Source: Pseudoduganella namucuonensis (GTDB lineage: Bacteria > Pseudomonadota > Gammaproteobacteria > Burkholderiales > Burkholderiaceae_D). From it: 64,000 nucleotides of DNA. The stretch spans positions 1 to 64,000 of the forward strand of contig NZ_FPBO01000010.1 in the NCBI RefSeq assembly GCF_900116645.1, in the 5' to 3' direction. The notes under the pieces were generated by a model that was not told where the DNA came from, ran no database searches, and saw only the letters and a list, made by a program, of their open reading frames with translations. Made by a program: the position numbers and the translations under genes. Shown here in pieces: positions 19,311 through 27,641 of the stretch (the first letter of the stretch is position 1; each line of letters opens with the position of its first letter).

Positions 19311-19346
19311 TTCTTTATGGCAAGCACTTATCAGGAGGACAAGGGG

Positions 19347-20018
19347 ATGACTATGGCTATGGATATCGTAAGCAAGGATGTAAACCAGGACGCGATTTTC
19401 ACCAGCGCGGGACAGGCGGTGCACGTCGCCTACATGATCACGGGGCAGGACGCGCCGCAGGACGCGCCGCTGCGCAAGATGCTGATACGGATGCTGGAAA
19501 GCGCGCCGCACACCGGCAGCGAGCAGCGGGAGTGGCTGGAGCAGTTGCGCGGCGCGCCGTCGCGCCGCGTCAACTTCGCGGGACTGAGCCCGCTGGAGGT
19601 GCGCGCCCAGTGCGCGCTGATCGTACTGGCGGTGCGGAGCAAGCTGCCGTGCACGGAGATGTGGGCGCTGCAGGCGCGCTACGGCCACACCGACATGGAG
19701 GACGAGGACGGCGAGCGCCGCTTCGCCTTCTCGGCCGAGCGCATCGCCGCCATCAAGGGACTGTCCGACTGGCTGGCGCCGTCGTTCCCGGCGGTGCGGC
19801 CCTTCGCCGTGGACTGCATGATCGGCAAGCTGTACGCGAACCACAAGAAGATGGAGATCAGCTTCCGCGAACTAGCGGGCAATTTCGGCGGCAACCATAT
19901 GACGTACGCGCGCGCCTATGAAAAAATGCGCGGCCGCCTGCGCGAACTGGAGCAACTGGCGCTGGACCGCCTGGAGCCCTATCTGCGCGAGCAGGGCGTG
20001 GTCGGCGACTTTTTTTGA
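19347..20018 (+). CDS. Candidate tailocin transcription activator / antiterminator
   Basis: I do not recognise a named family. The 223-residue soluble protein ends in a helical region (about 160-215, ISFRELAGNFGGNHMTYARAYEKM) that could be a DNA-binding helix-turn-helix. The start at 19347 is fixed by AGGAGGACAAGGGG; an ATG 30 bases upstream lacks a site. It is transcribed away from the S24 repressor and directly towards the tail operon, the position held by prtN in pyocin loci. Its promoter carries the candidate repressor operators. Activation of the promoter at 20038 or readthrough of the two following terminators are both possible. Confidence 0.72.
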   Translation: MTMAMDIVSKDVNQDAIFTSAGQAVHVAYMITGQDAPQDAPLRKMLIRMLESAPHTGSEQREWLEQLRGAPSRRVNFAGLSPLEVRAQCALIVLAVRSKLPCTEMWALQARYGHTDMEDEDGERRFAFSAERIAAIKGLSDWLAPSFPAVRPFAVDCMIGKLYANHKKMEISFRELAGNFGGNHMTYARAYEKMRGRLRELEQLALDRLEPYLREQGVVGDFF

Positions 20019-20037
20019 GGAATGTTGAAAATAGTGC

Positions 20038-20067
20038 TTGACGGACTTGTTACAGCGCATATATGAT
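20038..20067 (+). promoter_or_regulatory. Promoter of the tail operon
   Basis: -35 TTGACG (20038-20043), 18-base spacer, -10 TATGAT (20062-20067). It lies 20 bases after the activator-like gene and is followed by two terminators before the first tail gene. Confidence 0.6.
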
Positions 20068-20096
20068 TCAGTCATCATCGCAGTAATTGCATCAAA

Positions 20097-20121
20097 AGCT
20101 CGCCTAGGCGGGCTTTTTTAT
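20097..20121 (+). terminator. Leader terminator 1 of the tail operon
   Basis: 8-bp stem AGCTCGCC (20097-20104) / GGCGGGCT (20107-20114) with one G-T pair and a T run. It lies 30 bases downstream of the promoter -10 and upstream of the first tail gene. Confidence 0.75.
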
Positions 20122-20123
20122 TG

Positions 20124-20158
20124 ACCCCGCCCGGTTTCGCCGCGCGGGGTTTTTTTTC
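20124..20158 (+). terminator. Leader terminator 2 of the tail operon
   Basis: Stem ACCCCGC (20124-20130) / GCGGGGT (20144-20150) followed by eight more T. It is only 20 bases upstream of the first tail gene start, directly after leader terminator 1. Confidence 0.8.
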
Positions 20159-20177
20159 GTCTCAGGAGTCCGCCGAC

Positions 20178-20714
20178 GTGACCGACAAACTACACAACCT
20201 GGAACAGCTGCACGAGGCGATGCGCGCCGGCCTCGCCGCCAAGCTGCCCGACGTGCCCACCGTGGCGCATCATCCGGCGGAGGGCGCCGCGCCGGCGCTG
20301 CCCGCCATCCTCATCGAACTGGCGCGGCTGGAACCCGGTCGCGACCCCGGCAGCGGCCAGGCCGGGCTGCGCGGCCGCTTCGAGGCCCGCATCGTGGCCG
20401 ACGCGGCGGCGCCCGGCGCCGGCGCGCTGGTGCGCGAACTGGCGGCCCGGCTGGCGCTGGCGATCAAGGACGAGAACTGGGGCGTGCCGGCCGGCATGGC
20501 GCAATTCGCGCAGGCCGCGCCGGACACGTTGGTCGAGGCCGGCCGGGTGGCCTGGCGGCTGGAATGGACCCAGGAATTCGAGCTGGGCGAACCGGCCTGG
20601 CCCTATCCGGACAGCGGCGGCGCCGCGCTGATGCTGGGCCTGGACCCGGACACGGGGCCAGGCCACGAGGCGCGCTACTGGCAGGCCGGCGCCGAGCCGG
20701 CCGCCGCGGCTTGA
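20178..20714 (+). CDS. Tail terminator/completion-like protein (Gp37/DUF1834-like)
   Basis: The 178-residue protein is the first gene after the leader terminators. It starts with GTG at 20178, preceded by CAGGAG. Its alpha/beta composition (LPAILIELARLEP, RFEARIVADAA, WRLEWTQEFELGE) resembles the Gp37/DUF1834 tail proteins of Mu- and P2-like phages, which cap the tube or help tail assembly. The assignment is by shape and gene order rather than a diagnostic motif. It ends 11 bases before the spike gene. Confidence 0.65.
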   Translation: MTDKLHNLEQLHEAMRAGLAAKLPDVPTVAHHPAEGAAPALPAILIELARLEPGRDPGSGQAGLRGRFEARIVADAAAPGAGALVRELAARLALAIKDENWGVPAGMAQFAQAAPDTLVEAGRVAWRLEWTQEFELGEPAWPYPDSGGAALMLGLDPDTGPGHEARYWQAGAEPAAAA

Positions 20715-20725
20715 AGGGGGCGGGT

Positions 20726-21280
20726 ATGGACTATCCCATAGCGGAACTGGACCGCCGCCTGGCCGCGCTGATACAGGCGGGCGTGGTGGCCGAGGTCGAC
20801 CACGCCTCCGCGCGCTGCCGCGTGCGGGTGGGCGAGTGGGTGTCGGCGCTGCTGCCCTGGCTCAGCCTGGGCGCCGGCGAGGCGCGCCACTGGCGCCCGC
20901 CGTCGGTGGGCGAGCAGGCCTTGCTGGTCTCGCCGTCCGGCGAACCGGCCGCCGGCTTCGTGCTGCCGGGCTTCTACGCCGCGGGCCACGGCCAGGCCGG
21001 CGACCGGCGCGCCAAGGCCGTGGCCTGGCGCATGCCGGACGGCTGCCTGCTGGAGTACGACTGGGAGGCCGGCGCGCTGAGGGCCACGGGCTGCGAGACG
21101 GTCAGCGTGGAGGCCAGCGGCGAGATCACGCTCAAATGCGCGTCGCTGCTGGTGGACGCGCCGCGGGTCAGCTTCAAGGGCGATGTCAGCATCGCAGGTA
21201 ACGTCAAGGCCGGCGGCGACGTCGACGCCGCCGGCGCCGTCATGGATGGCGGCGGCAACAGCAACCACCACGTGCATTAA
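20726..21280 (+). CDS. Baseplate spike protein, gpV-like
   Basis: The 184-residue protein has an N-terminal OB-fold region (about 20-95, VDHASARCRVRVGEW, SLGAGEARHWRPPSVGEQALL) and a repetitive beta-helix (about 125-175, alternating VSVEASGEITLKCAS, VSIAGNVKAGGDV). It ends in NHHVH, matching the HxH metal-binding apex of P2 gpV spikes. The trimer would form the membrane-piercing needle at the tip of the tube. The ATG at 20726 follows GGGGGCGGG. Confidence 0.88.
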   Translation: MDYPIAELDRRLAALIQAGVVAEVDHASARCRVRVGEWVSALLPWLSLGAGEARHWRPPSVGEQALLVSPSGEPAAGFVLPGFYAAGHGQAGDRRAKAVAWRMPDGCLLEYDWEAGALRATGCETVSVEASGEITLKCASLLVDAPRVSFKGDVSIAGNVKAGGDVDAAGAVMDGGGNSNHHVH

Positions 21281-21300
21281 CAACGCTTCATCCCCAACCA

Positions 21301-21325
21301 AGGCCCGCCCGCGCGGGCCTTTTTC
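21301..21325 (+). terminator. Internal terminator after the spike gene
   Basis: 8-bp stem AGGCCCGC (21301-21308) / GCGGGCCT (21313-21320) with a T run, then the ribosome binding site of the next gene. It could lower downstream expression. Confidence 0.75.
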
Positions 21326-21342
21326 ATTTCAAGGAGAAAAAC

Positions 21343-21537
21343 ATGGCGAAAGCCGCACCCAAAACCCCCATCGTGTTCCGCGACACCGCGTTCAAGAGCC
21401 GCGGCATCGTGCTGGCCGACGGCACCATGCACCGCGTGGTGCAAGGCCACATCACCGCCGCCAGTCCCGAACTGATCGCCCACCTGGACCGCCACGCCGA
21501 ATTCGAGCGCGTGCCGGTCGTGCGCGCGGCGGCCTGA
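21343..21537 (+). CDS. Small tail-cluster protein of unknown function
   Basis: This 64-residue protein has a strong ribosome binding site (AAGGAGAAAAAC) and lies between spike and W-like genes, two bases before the next ATG. It has no signal peptide or membrane segment. Sequence (IVFRDTAFKSRGIVLADGT, ASPELIAHLDRHAEF) suggests a small alpha/beta fold; similar small proteins sit in baseplate operons of other contractile tails. I cannot name a function. Confidence 0.7.
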   Translation: MAKAAPKTPIVFRDTAFKSRGIVLADGTMHRVVQGHITAASPELIAHLDRHAEFERVPVVRAAA

Positions 21538-21539
21538 CC

Positions 21540-21872
21540 ATGGCCATCGCCGGCATGGACAGGCAAACCGGCCAGCCCCTGGGCGGCGTGGCCCACCTGC
21601 TGCAGAGCGTGCGCGACATCCTGACCACGCCGCAGGGCAGCCGCCGCGAGCGGCCCGAGTACGGTTCGGACCTGCCGCGCATGGTGGACCTGCCGCTGAC
21701 GCCGGGCTGGAAGTCCTCGGTGCAGGCCGAGGTGGCGCGCGCGCTGGGCCGCTGGGAGCCGCGCCTGGAACTGCGCTCGGTGACGGTGGAGTCGGTGATC
21801 GACGGCAGCGTCACGCTGAAGCTGCGCGGCGAGTTCCTCGGCACCGCCATGATTATGGAAGTGAACACATGA
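21540..21872 (+). CDS. Baseplate wedge protein, gpW/gp25 family
   Basis: The 110-residue protein has the GPW/gp25 signature: DILTTPQGSRRERPEYGSDLP followed by a C-terminal strand-rich half (LELRSVTVESVIDGSVTLKLRGEF). In P2 and T4 it initiates sheath assembly on the baseplate. The ATG overlaps the spacing of the previous stop (TGACCATGG), and its 3' end overlaps gpJ by four bases (ATGA), so translation is coupled. Confidence 0.92.
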   Translation: MAIAGMDRQTGQPLGGVAHLLQSVRDILTTPQGSRRERPEYGSDLPRMVDLPLTPGWKSSVQAEVARALGRWEPRLELRSVTVESVIDGSVTLKLRGEFLGTAMIMEVNT

Positions 21873-22714
21873 GCATCATCGACCTCACACAACTGCCTCC
21901 GCCCGACGTGGTGGAGGCGCTCGATTTCGAGCGCATCTACCAGGACATGCTGTCCGGCTTCCGCGCCTCCATGGGCGAGGGCTGGAACGCGGCCCTGGAG
22001 TCGGACCCGGTGGTCAAGCTGCTGCAGCTGGCCGCCTACCGCGAACTGCAGGTGCGGGCCCGCGTCAACGACGCGGCGCGCGCCAACCTGATCGCCTTCG
22101 CCGAGGGCGGCGACCTGGATCACGCGGCGGCCTTTTACAACGTTGAACGGCTGCGCGACGAGGCCGGCCAGGAAGAGGACGACGAGCGCCTGCGCCTGCG
22201 CACGCAGCTGCGGGTGGCCGCGCTGGCGGCCAACGGCACGCCGGAACAGTACCGCCACGTGGCGCTGTCGGCCAGCCTGGAAGTGCGCGACGCGGGCATC
22301 ATGCCCTCGCCGCCGGGCAGCGTGGCGCTGGCGGTGTGGCCGCAATCGGGCGCCGACGCCGGCGCCGTGCTGGCCGACGTGCGGCGCGCCTTCGCGGCGG
22401 ACGACGCCAAGCCGCTGGGCGTGCCGCTGTCCGTGGCGCTGGCGCTGCCGCGGGCGGTGGACGTGACAGCCACCGTGTACCGCGAAAGCACGGCGCCGCC
22501 GGACCTGGTGGCGCGACTGCGGGAGGCGCTGCCGCCGCAGATCGCCGCGCACGCCAGGCTGGGGCGCGACGTGCCGGCGTCCTGGATCTCCAGCCGCCTG
22601 CACGCGCAGGGCGTGTCGCGCGTGCAGCTCGACAGCGGCGGCGTCGCGGTGGCGCCGAACGAGTACGCGGCGGCCGGCGCGATCCAGGTGCTGGACGGGG
22701 GTGTCGCATGGTAG
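21869..22714 (+). CDS. Baseplate wedge protein, gpJ family
   Basis: The 281-residue protein follows the gpJ pattern: N-terminal SIIDLTQLPPPDVVEALDFERIYQDML, then SDPVVKLLQLAAYRELQVRARVNDAARA and a beta-rich C-terminus. gpJ forms the wedge of the P2-type baseplate together with I and W. It overlaps both neighbours (ATGA at the start, ATGGTAG at the end). Confidence 0.93.
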   Translation: MSIIDLTQLPPPDVVEALDFERIYQDMLSGFRASMGEGWNAALESDPVVKLLQLAAYRELQVRARVNDAARANLIAFAEGGDLDHAAAFYNVERLRDEAGQEEDDERLRLRTQLRVAALAANGTPEQYRHVALSASLEVRDAGIMPSPPGSVALAVWPQSGADAGAVLADVRRAFAADDAKPLGVPLSVALALPRAVDVTATVYRESTAPPDLVARLREALPPQIAAHARLGRDVPASWISSRLHAQGVSRVQLDSGGVAVAPNEYAAAGAIQVLDGGVAW

Positions 22715-23940
22715 CGGCGGCGCTGGACGACGCGCCGGCGGACGCGGCGCGCCTGCTGCCATCGAACGGCACGCCGCTGGAGCGCGCGCTGGCGCGCGCC
22801 GCGTCGCGCGCCGCGCTCGACACGCTGGCCGACGCGCCGGCCGGCCTGCGCCACACCCGTCCGGCGGGCGTCGCGCCCTGGCAGGCGGCCGAGTGGCGGC
22901 TGGCCGAGTTCGCGCGCTATTTCGGCGGCACGGAGGAGCTGATCGCGCAGGGCCTGCCCTGGCTGCGGCAGCGCGGCAGCGCGGCGTCCGTCAAGCGGGC
23001 CTTGTCGTGGATAGGCTTCGACGCCGCCGTCGGCGAGGACGACCCCCATCTGCAGCTCGACCCCGGCGCGGCGGACGCCCCCGCGCGGCTGGCCGACATC
23101 CGCCACCTGGCGGAGGCCTCGCTGCCGGCGCACGTGCGGCTGTACCGGCTGTACCACGGCTACGACCTGCGGCGCGCCCGGTTGTCCGGCGCGACGGCGA
23201 TGGACGCGGCCATGCTGTCCGACGATTCGGGCGTGTGGCGGGACGGCGTCAAGCTGTCCTTCGGCAGCGTGCACCGGGCCGGCGTGGACGCGGCGGCGGG
23301 CCGGCGCATCGCGCTGGGCCGCACCGACGGCCGGCTGGACCGCCTCTACATCGAGGACCAGTCGCGCCTGTCGGTGTCGCCGTACGACGTGGCGCCGGTG
23401 CTGAACCACCGCATCCTGGCGGGCCAGCTGATCACGGTCAGCAATCCGCGCCCGCTGGAGAACCCGGATTCGATCTCGCGGCGGCGCAACATCCGGCGCG
23501 CCAACATCGCGCTGTCCGACAGCGACGAGATCGGCGCCATCAACGCCGTGTTCCAGCGCGACTACTGGCACCAGCCGCCGGAGGTCATGCGCCTGTCGGC
23601 CGCGCCCCTGTCCGCCTACGACGGCCGCATCGAGCGGCGCCCGGTGGACGAGATCAGCACGCTGTACGCGGGCGCGCTGTCGTTCTCCGACGTGGGCGGC
23701 GCGCTGGCCTCGTTCGCGGTGGTGGAGGTGCGCTCGATCGGCGCGGTTCCGACCAACCAGCCGACGGCGCAGCCGCGGGTGGGCGTGGAGTTCGTGCGGC
23801 CGTCGCTGAGCCGCTTCGGCGCGGTACTGAATCCGGCCCCCGCCATGTGGGCCTTCGAAGGCGCCGGCCCCTGGTCGCAGGACGCGGCCACCGGCTGGGA
23901 AGAAGCAACACCGTGGGGCTCCGGCCTGCGGCAAACATGA
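22708..23940 (+). CDS. Baseplate/tail protein gpI family, long form
   Basis: At 410 residues it is about twice the length of P2 gpI. The first 200 residues match the family (LLPSNGTPLERALARAASRAALDTL, ARYFGGTEELIAQGLPWLRQRGSAASVKRALSWIG). The C-terminal half (about 200-410) is a beta-rich extension not present in P2, perhaps an attachment platform for the unusual fibre proteins that follow. It overlaps gpJ by seven bases. Confidence 0.85.
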   Translation: MVAAALDDAPADAARLLPSNGTPLERALARAASRAALDTLADAPAGLRHTRPAGVAPWQAAEWRLAEFARYFGGTEELIAQGLPWLRQRGSAASVKRALSWIGFDAAVGEDDPHLQLDPGAADAPARLADIRHLAEASLPAHVRLYRLYHGYDLRRARLSGATAMDAAMLSDDSGVWRDGVKLSFGSVHRAGVDAAAGRRIALGRTDGRLDRLYIEDQSRLSVSPYDVAPVLNHRILAGQLITVSNPRPLENPDSISRRRNIRRANIALSDSDEIGAINAVFQRDYWHQPPEVMRLSAAPLSAYDGRIERRPVDEISTLYAGALSFSDVGGALASFAVVEVRSIGAVPTNQPTAQPRVGVEFVRPSLSRFGAVLNPAPAMWAFEGAGPWSQDAATGWEEATPWGSGLRQT

Positions 23941-23966
23941 ACCTGATTTTTCACAAGGAGTTTTGA

Positions 23967-24449
23967 ATGGCGATATTGACTTCCTCGGGTCGCGCGGCCG
24001 TCGCCGCGTCGATCAAGGCCATGCCCCTGCACCTGGCGTGGGGCGCGGGCCTGCCCTCGTGGGACGCGACCCCCGAACCCGAACCGGTGCTGGCCACCGC
24101 GCTGCAAAGCGAAATCGGCCGCCGCGAACTGACGCAGGCGCTGTTCTGCGTGCCGGACGCGAACGGCGAGGTGATCGTGCCGACCGGCCGCTTCTCGATC
24201 AGCAACGAGCCGACCAACAACCTGTACCTGCGCTTCAACTTCGACTTCGCCGACGCGGCCTCGTCGGACATCCGCGAGGTGGGCGTGTTCGTCGGCACCG
24301 TCGTCAAGAGCGGCCTGCCGCCGGGCCAGAAGTACTTCACGCTGGCCGAGCTGCAGCAGCACGGCCAGCTGCTGGCGCTGGAGCGCCTGCCCAAGTTCAG
24401 CCGCAACGCGGCGGTGCGGCAGACGTTCGAATTCGTGATCACGTTCTAA
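23967..24449 (+). CDS. Tail-associated protein of unknown function (160 aa)
   Basis: The ATG follows AAGGAGTTTTGA. The 160-residue sequence is soluble and beta-rich (LPLHLAWGAGLPSWD near the start, TNNLYLRFNFDFADA, REVGVFVGTV) with no membrane segment. It lies between gpI and a DUF4815-like protein, where P2 would have the fibre gene H, so a baseplate-fibre adaptor is plausible. I do not recognise a family with certainty. Confidence 0.7.
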   Translation: MAILTSSGRAAVAASIKAMPLHLAWGAGLPSWDATPEPEPVLATALQSEIGRRELTQALFCVPDANGEVIVPTGRFSISNEPTNNLYLRFNFDFADAASSDIREVGVFVGTVVKSGLPPGQKYFTLAELQQHGQLLALERLPKFSRNAAVRQTFEFVITF

Positions 24450-24458
24450 GGGAAAACC

Positions 24459-26408
24459 ATGGCTGAAAATCTGTTACACCATTACGACCGCCACGACCCG
24501 GCGCGCAACTACGAGAAGCACCTGTTCCGCGCCGGCTACGTGCTGCAATCGGCGGAGCTGAACGAGATCCAGAGCGCCTCGCTGCAGCGCCTGAAGACCG
24601 TGGCCGACGCGCTGTTCAAGGACGGCGACATCATCCGCGACGCGCAGATCAACGTGAACCAGGCCACCGGCGTCACCAAGTGCGGCGCCGGCGCGGTCTA
24701 CCTGCGCGGCGCGGTGCGCGGCGTGGCGGCCAGCCAGGTCGCCATCCCGGTGGACAAGACCGTCTCCATCGGCATCTACCTGGTGGAGCGCGTGGTCACC
24801 GAGCTGCAGGACCCGGCGCTGCGCGACCCGGCCTCCGAGGTGCGCAACTACCAGGAGCCGGGCGCCGGCCGCCTGGAGGTGTCGACCGCGTGGGGCTGGC
24901 AGGCGGCGGGCCAGACCGACGGCAAGGTGGGCGAGTTCTATCCGGTGTACGCGGCCGACATGGGCGTGCTGCGCTCGAAGTCCACGCCGCCGCAGCTCGA
25001 TTCGCTGTCGCAGGCCATCGCCCGCTACGACCGCGATTCCACCGGCGGCGACTACGTCGTCAACGGCCTGAAGGTGACCATGCTGCCGGACCTGAACGGC
25101 GTGCAGCAGTACAGCGCCGACGCCGGCTCGGCGCGCGTGAACGGCTTCGCGGTCGAGATCCCGGCCTCGCGCCGGCTGCCGTACAGCGCCGCGCCGGACA
25201 TCAAGTTCATCGATTCCGAACCGTGGCTGTCGACCACCATCGGCGCGCAGCGCGTCACCTTCGACCGCACGCCGGTGCAGAACATCACGCAGGTGCGCGT
25301 CACGGCCGAGAAAAGCGCCGAGATCGTGCACGGTTCCTTCCTCGGCTCGCAGGACGCGCTGCCGAACAGCTCCATCGTCGAGATCGTGGAGGTGAAGCAG
25401 GGCGGCACCACCTACGCGCAAGGCGTGGACTACAAGCTGACCGGCCAGAAGATCGACTGGAGCCTGGACGGCGCCGAACCGTCCATCGGCTCGACCTACA
25501 CCGTCAAGTTCCGCCACATCGCCTCGGTCTCGCCGACGGCGGTGGACGAAACCGGCTACACGGTGACCGGCGCCGTGGTGGGCACGCTGATACAGACCTC
25601 GTACAACGTCAAGTTGCCGCGGGTGGACCGCCTGTGCCTGACGCAGGAGGGCGTGTTCGAATGGGTGCGCGGCACCTCGACCGACTTCGATCCCGTGCCG
25701 CCGCCGGTGCCCAACCAGTTCCTGCCGCTGGCGCTGGTGCGCCAGACCTGGTCGTCCGACCGCGGCCTGCAGAACGACGGCCTGCGCGTGGTGCCGATGA
25801 AGGACCTGGAGGAGATCAATTCCCGGCTGGACCTGATCACCGACATGATCGCCCAGCAGCGCCTGACATCGGACGCCAACGCCCGCGACGGCGCGGCCAA
25901 GAAGGGCATGTTCGTCGATCCCTTCCTGAACGACAACCTGCGCGACGCGGGCATCGCGCAGACGGCCGCCATCGTGCGCGGCGAGTTGATGCTGCCGATC
26001 TCCGCCACCTTCCTCCGTCCAAGCGCGGACGTGACCGCGCCGCTGGTGTTGAACGGCGCCCCGACCACGGTGTTCCAGCAGGGCGCGATGACGGGCTCGA
26101 TGCTGATCAATCCATACCAGGCGTTCGAACCGATTCCCGCCACCGTGCGCCTCGATCCGCCGGCGGACCGCTTCACCGTGACCAACACCTCCTGGACCAG
26201 CGCCGCGACCGAAGTGATGTTCACCGGCGGCGGCCTGCTAACGCAGACGCTGGTCAACACGACGACGCAGGTGGTGTCGAGCAGCACGCGGGCGCTGGAA
26301 TACCTGCGGCCGATCGAGGTCGCCTTCCAGATCGACGGCATGGCGGCCGGCGAGACGCTGACATCGTTCACCTTCGACGGCGTGACCGTCACCCCAGTCG
26401 CAGTTTAA
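24459..26408 (+). CDS. DUF4815-like structural tail protein
   Basis: The 649-residue protein opens with a segment I associate with DUF4815 phage proteins (HYDRHDPARNYEKHLFRAG, then QSAELNEIQSASLQRLK) and continues as a long beta-rich chain with no signal peptide. Such proteins accompany the fibre module of some contractile tails, but the role is not established. It probably connects the baseplate to the fibre. It is 9 bases after the previous gene and 12 before the next. Confidence 0.72.
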   Translation: MAENLLHHYDRHDPARNYEKHLFRAGYVLQSAELNEIQSASLQRLKTVADALFKDGDIIRDAQINVNQATGVTKCGAGAVYLRGAVRGVAASQVAIPVDKTVSIGIYLVERVVTELQDPALRDPASEVRNYQEPGAGRLEVSTAWGWQAAGQTDGKVGEFYPVYAADMGVLRSKSTPPQLDSLSQAIARYDRDSTGGDYVVNGLKVTMLPDLNGVQQYSADAGSARVNGFAVEIPASRRLPYSAAPDIKFIDSEPWLSTTIGAQRVTFDRTPVQNITQVRVTAEKSAEIVHGSFLGSQDALPNSSIVEIVEVKQGGTTYAQGVDYKLTGQKIDWSLDGAEPSIGSTYTVKFRHIASVSPTAVDETGYTVTGAVVGTLIQTSYNVKLPRVDRLCLTQEGVFEWVRGTSTDFDPVPPPVPNQFLPLALVRQTWSSDRGLQNDGLRVVPMKDLEEINSRLDLITDMIAQQRLTSDANARDGAAKKGMFVDPFLNDNLRDAGIAQTAAIVRGELMLPISATFLRPSADVTAPLVLNGAPTTVFQQGAMTGSMLINPYQAFEPIPATVRLDPPADRFTVTNTSWTSAATEVMFTGGGLLTQTLVNTTTQVVSSSTRALEYLRPIEVAFQIDGMAAGETLTSFTFDGVTVTPVAV

Positions 26409-26420
26409 TCCGGAGCAGAC

Positions 26421-27629
26421 ATGGCGTTAATCGCAAACAACCAAGGCCGCATCAACGGCAAATTCACCATCCCGGCCAATGTGCCGGCCGGCCGCAAGGA
26501 AGTGGCCATCGGCGGCTCGCAGGGCAACCGGGGCACGGCCATGTTCGTGGGCGAGGGCAGCGTCACCGAGCAAGTGCTGCGCTCCTTCACCACGATCAAC
26601 TTCAACCGCTACGACCCGCTGGCGCAGAGCTTCTCGCTGCTGCAGGCCGAGCAGGTGAAAGCCATCGACCTGTTCATCGTCGCCAAGGGCGTCAAGCCGG
26701 TGCGCGTGCAGATACGCGAGACCGCGTTCGGCGTGCCGACTCAGACGGTGCTGAGCGAGGCGGTGCTGATCGCCTCGGCCATCAGCGCCGGCGCGTGGAA
26801 CCGCTTCGAGTTCCCGTCGCCGGTCAGCCTGTCGCCCAACGTGGAGTACGCGATGGTGGTGCTGAGCGAGGAGGCCACGCCGGCGCTGGGCATCGCGGAA
26901 CTGGGCAAGTACGATTCCGCCGCCGCGCGCTGGGTCACCAGCCAGCCCTACCAGGTCGGCGTGCTGCTGTCGTCGTCCAACGCGTCGACGTGGACGCCCC
27001 ACCAAGACCGCGACATGGCCTTCCGCATCGTCGGCCAGCGCTATTCGGAGTCCAGCCGCAAGGTGGACCTGGGCGTCATCAACGTCGGCAACGTGACCGA
27101 GTTCCGCCTGCAGGGCCTGATCGAGGCGCCGGTGGCCGGCGCGACCGGCGACTATGAACTGGAGTTCCCCGACGGCCGCGTGGTCAGGCTGGGCAATGGC
27201 CAGATCGTGTCGCTGGCGTCGCCGGTGACAGGCGTGGTCAAGGTGCGCGCCGCGGTCTCCGCCACCGCCGCGCATTCGGCCGTGCTGCACCCCGGCACCT
27301 TCGTCGCCGCCGGCAATATCGCCAGCTCGGCCGAGTACGTGACCCGCGCCATCGACGCCGACGCGCTGGGAGCCGACGTGCGGGTGGTGTTCGACGCCAT
27401 CATCCCGTCCGGCGCCACCGTCAAGGCCTACCACAAGGGGCTGGACGCGGGCGACAACTGGGTCGAGATGGCGCTGGCCGGCACGCCCAAACCGCTGGAC
27501 GACAAGCTGTATGAATTCAGCTTCGCCAGCAACGACGTGATGGAGGCGCGCCTGCGCATCAAGCTGGTGCTGACCGGCTCCCCGGCCGCGCGGCCGCGCG
27601 TGCGCAACCTGCGGGTCACTGTGCTTTAA
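26421..27629 (+). CDS. Tail fibre-module structural protein (402 aa)
   Basis: The 402-residue beta-rich protein (NFNRYDPLAQSFSLLQAEQVKAIDLFIV, PNVEYAMVVLSEEATPALGIA) has an adhesin-like or fibre-adaptor character, and has no signal peptide or membrane segment. Its C-terminal domain (about 300-402) looks like a jelly-roll (IPSGATVKAYHK, DKLYEFSFASNDVMEARLRIKLVLTG). It is probably a structural partner of the DUF4815-like protein and fibre. No named family is recognised. Confidence 0.7.
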   Translation: MALIANNQGRINGKFTIPANVPAGRKEVAIGGSQGNRGTAMFVGEGSVTEQVLRSFTTINFNRYDPLAQSFSLLQAEQVKAIDLFIVAKGVKPVRVQIRETAFGVPTQTVLSEAVLIASAISAGAWNRFEFPSPVSLSPNVEYAMVVLSEEATPALGIAELGKYDSAAARWVTSQPYQVGVLLSSSNASTWTPHQDRDMAFRIVGQRYSESSRKVDLGVINVGNVTEFRLQGLIEAPVAGATGDYELEFPDGRVVRLGNGQIVSLASPVTGVVKVRAAVSATAAHSAVLHPGTFVAAGNIASSAEYVTRAIDADALGADVRVVFDAIIPSGATVKAYHKGLDAGDNWVEMALAGTPKPLDDKLYEFSFASNDVMEARLRIKLVLTGSPAARPRVRNLRVTVL

Positions 27630-27641
27630 CCTGGACCAGAC

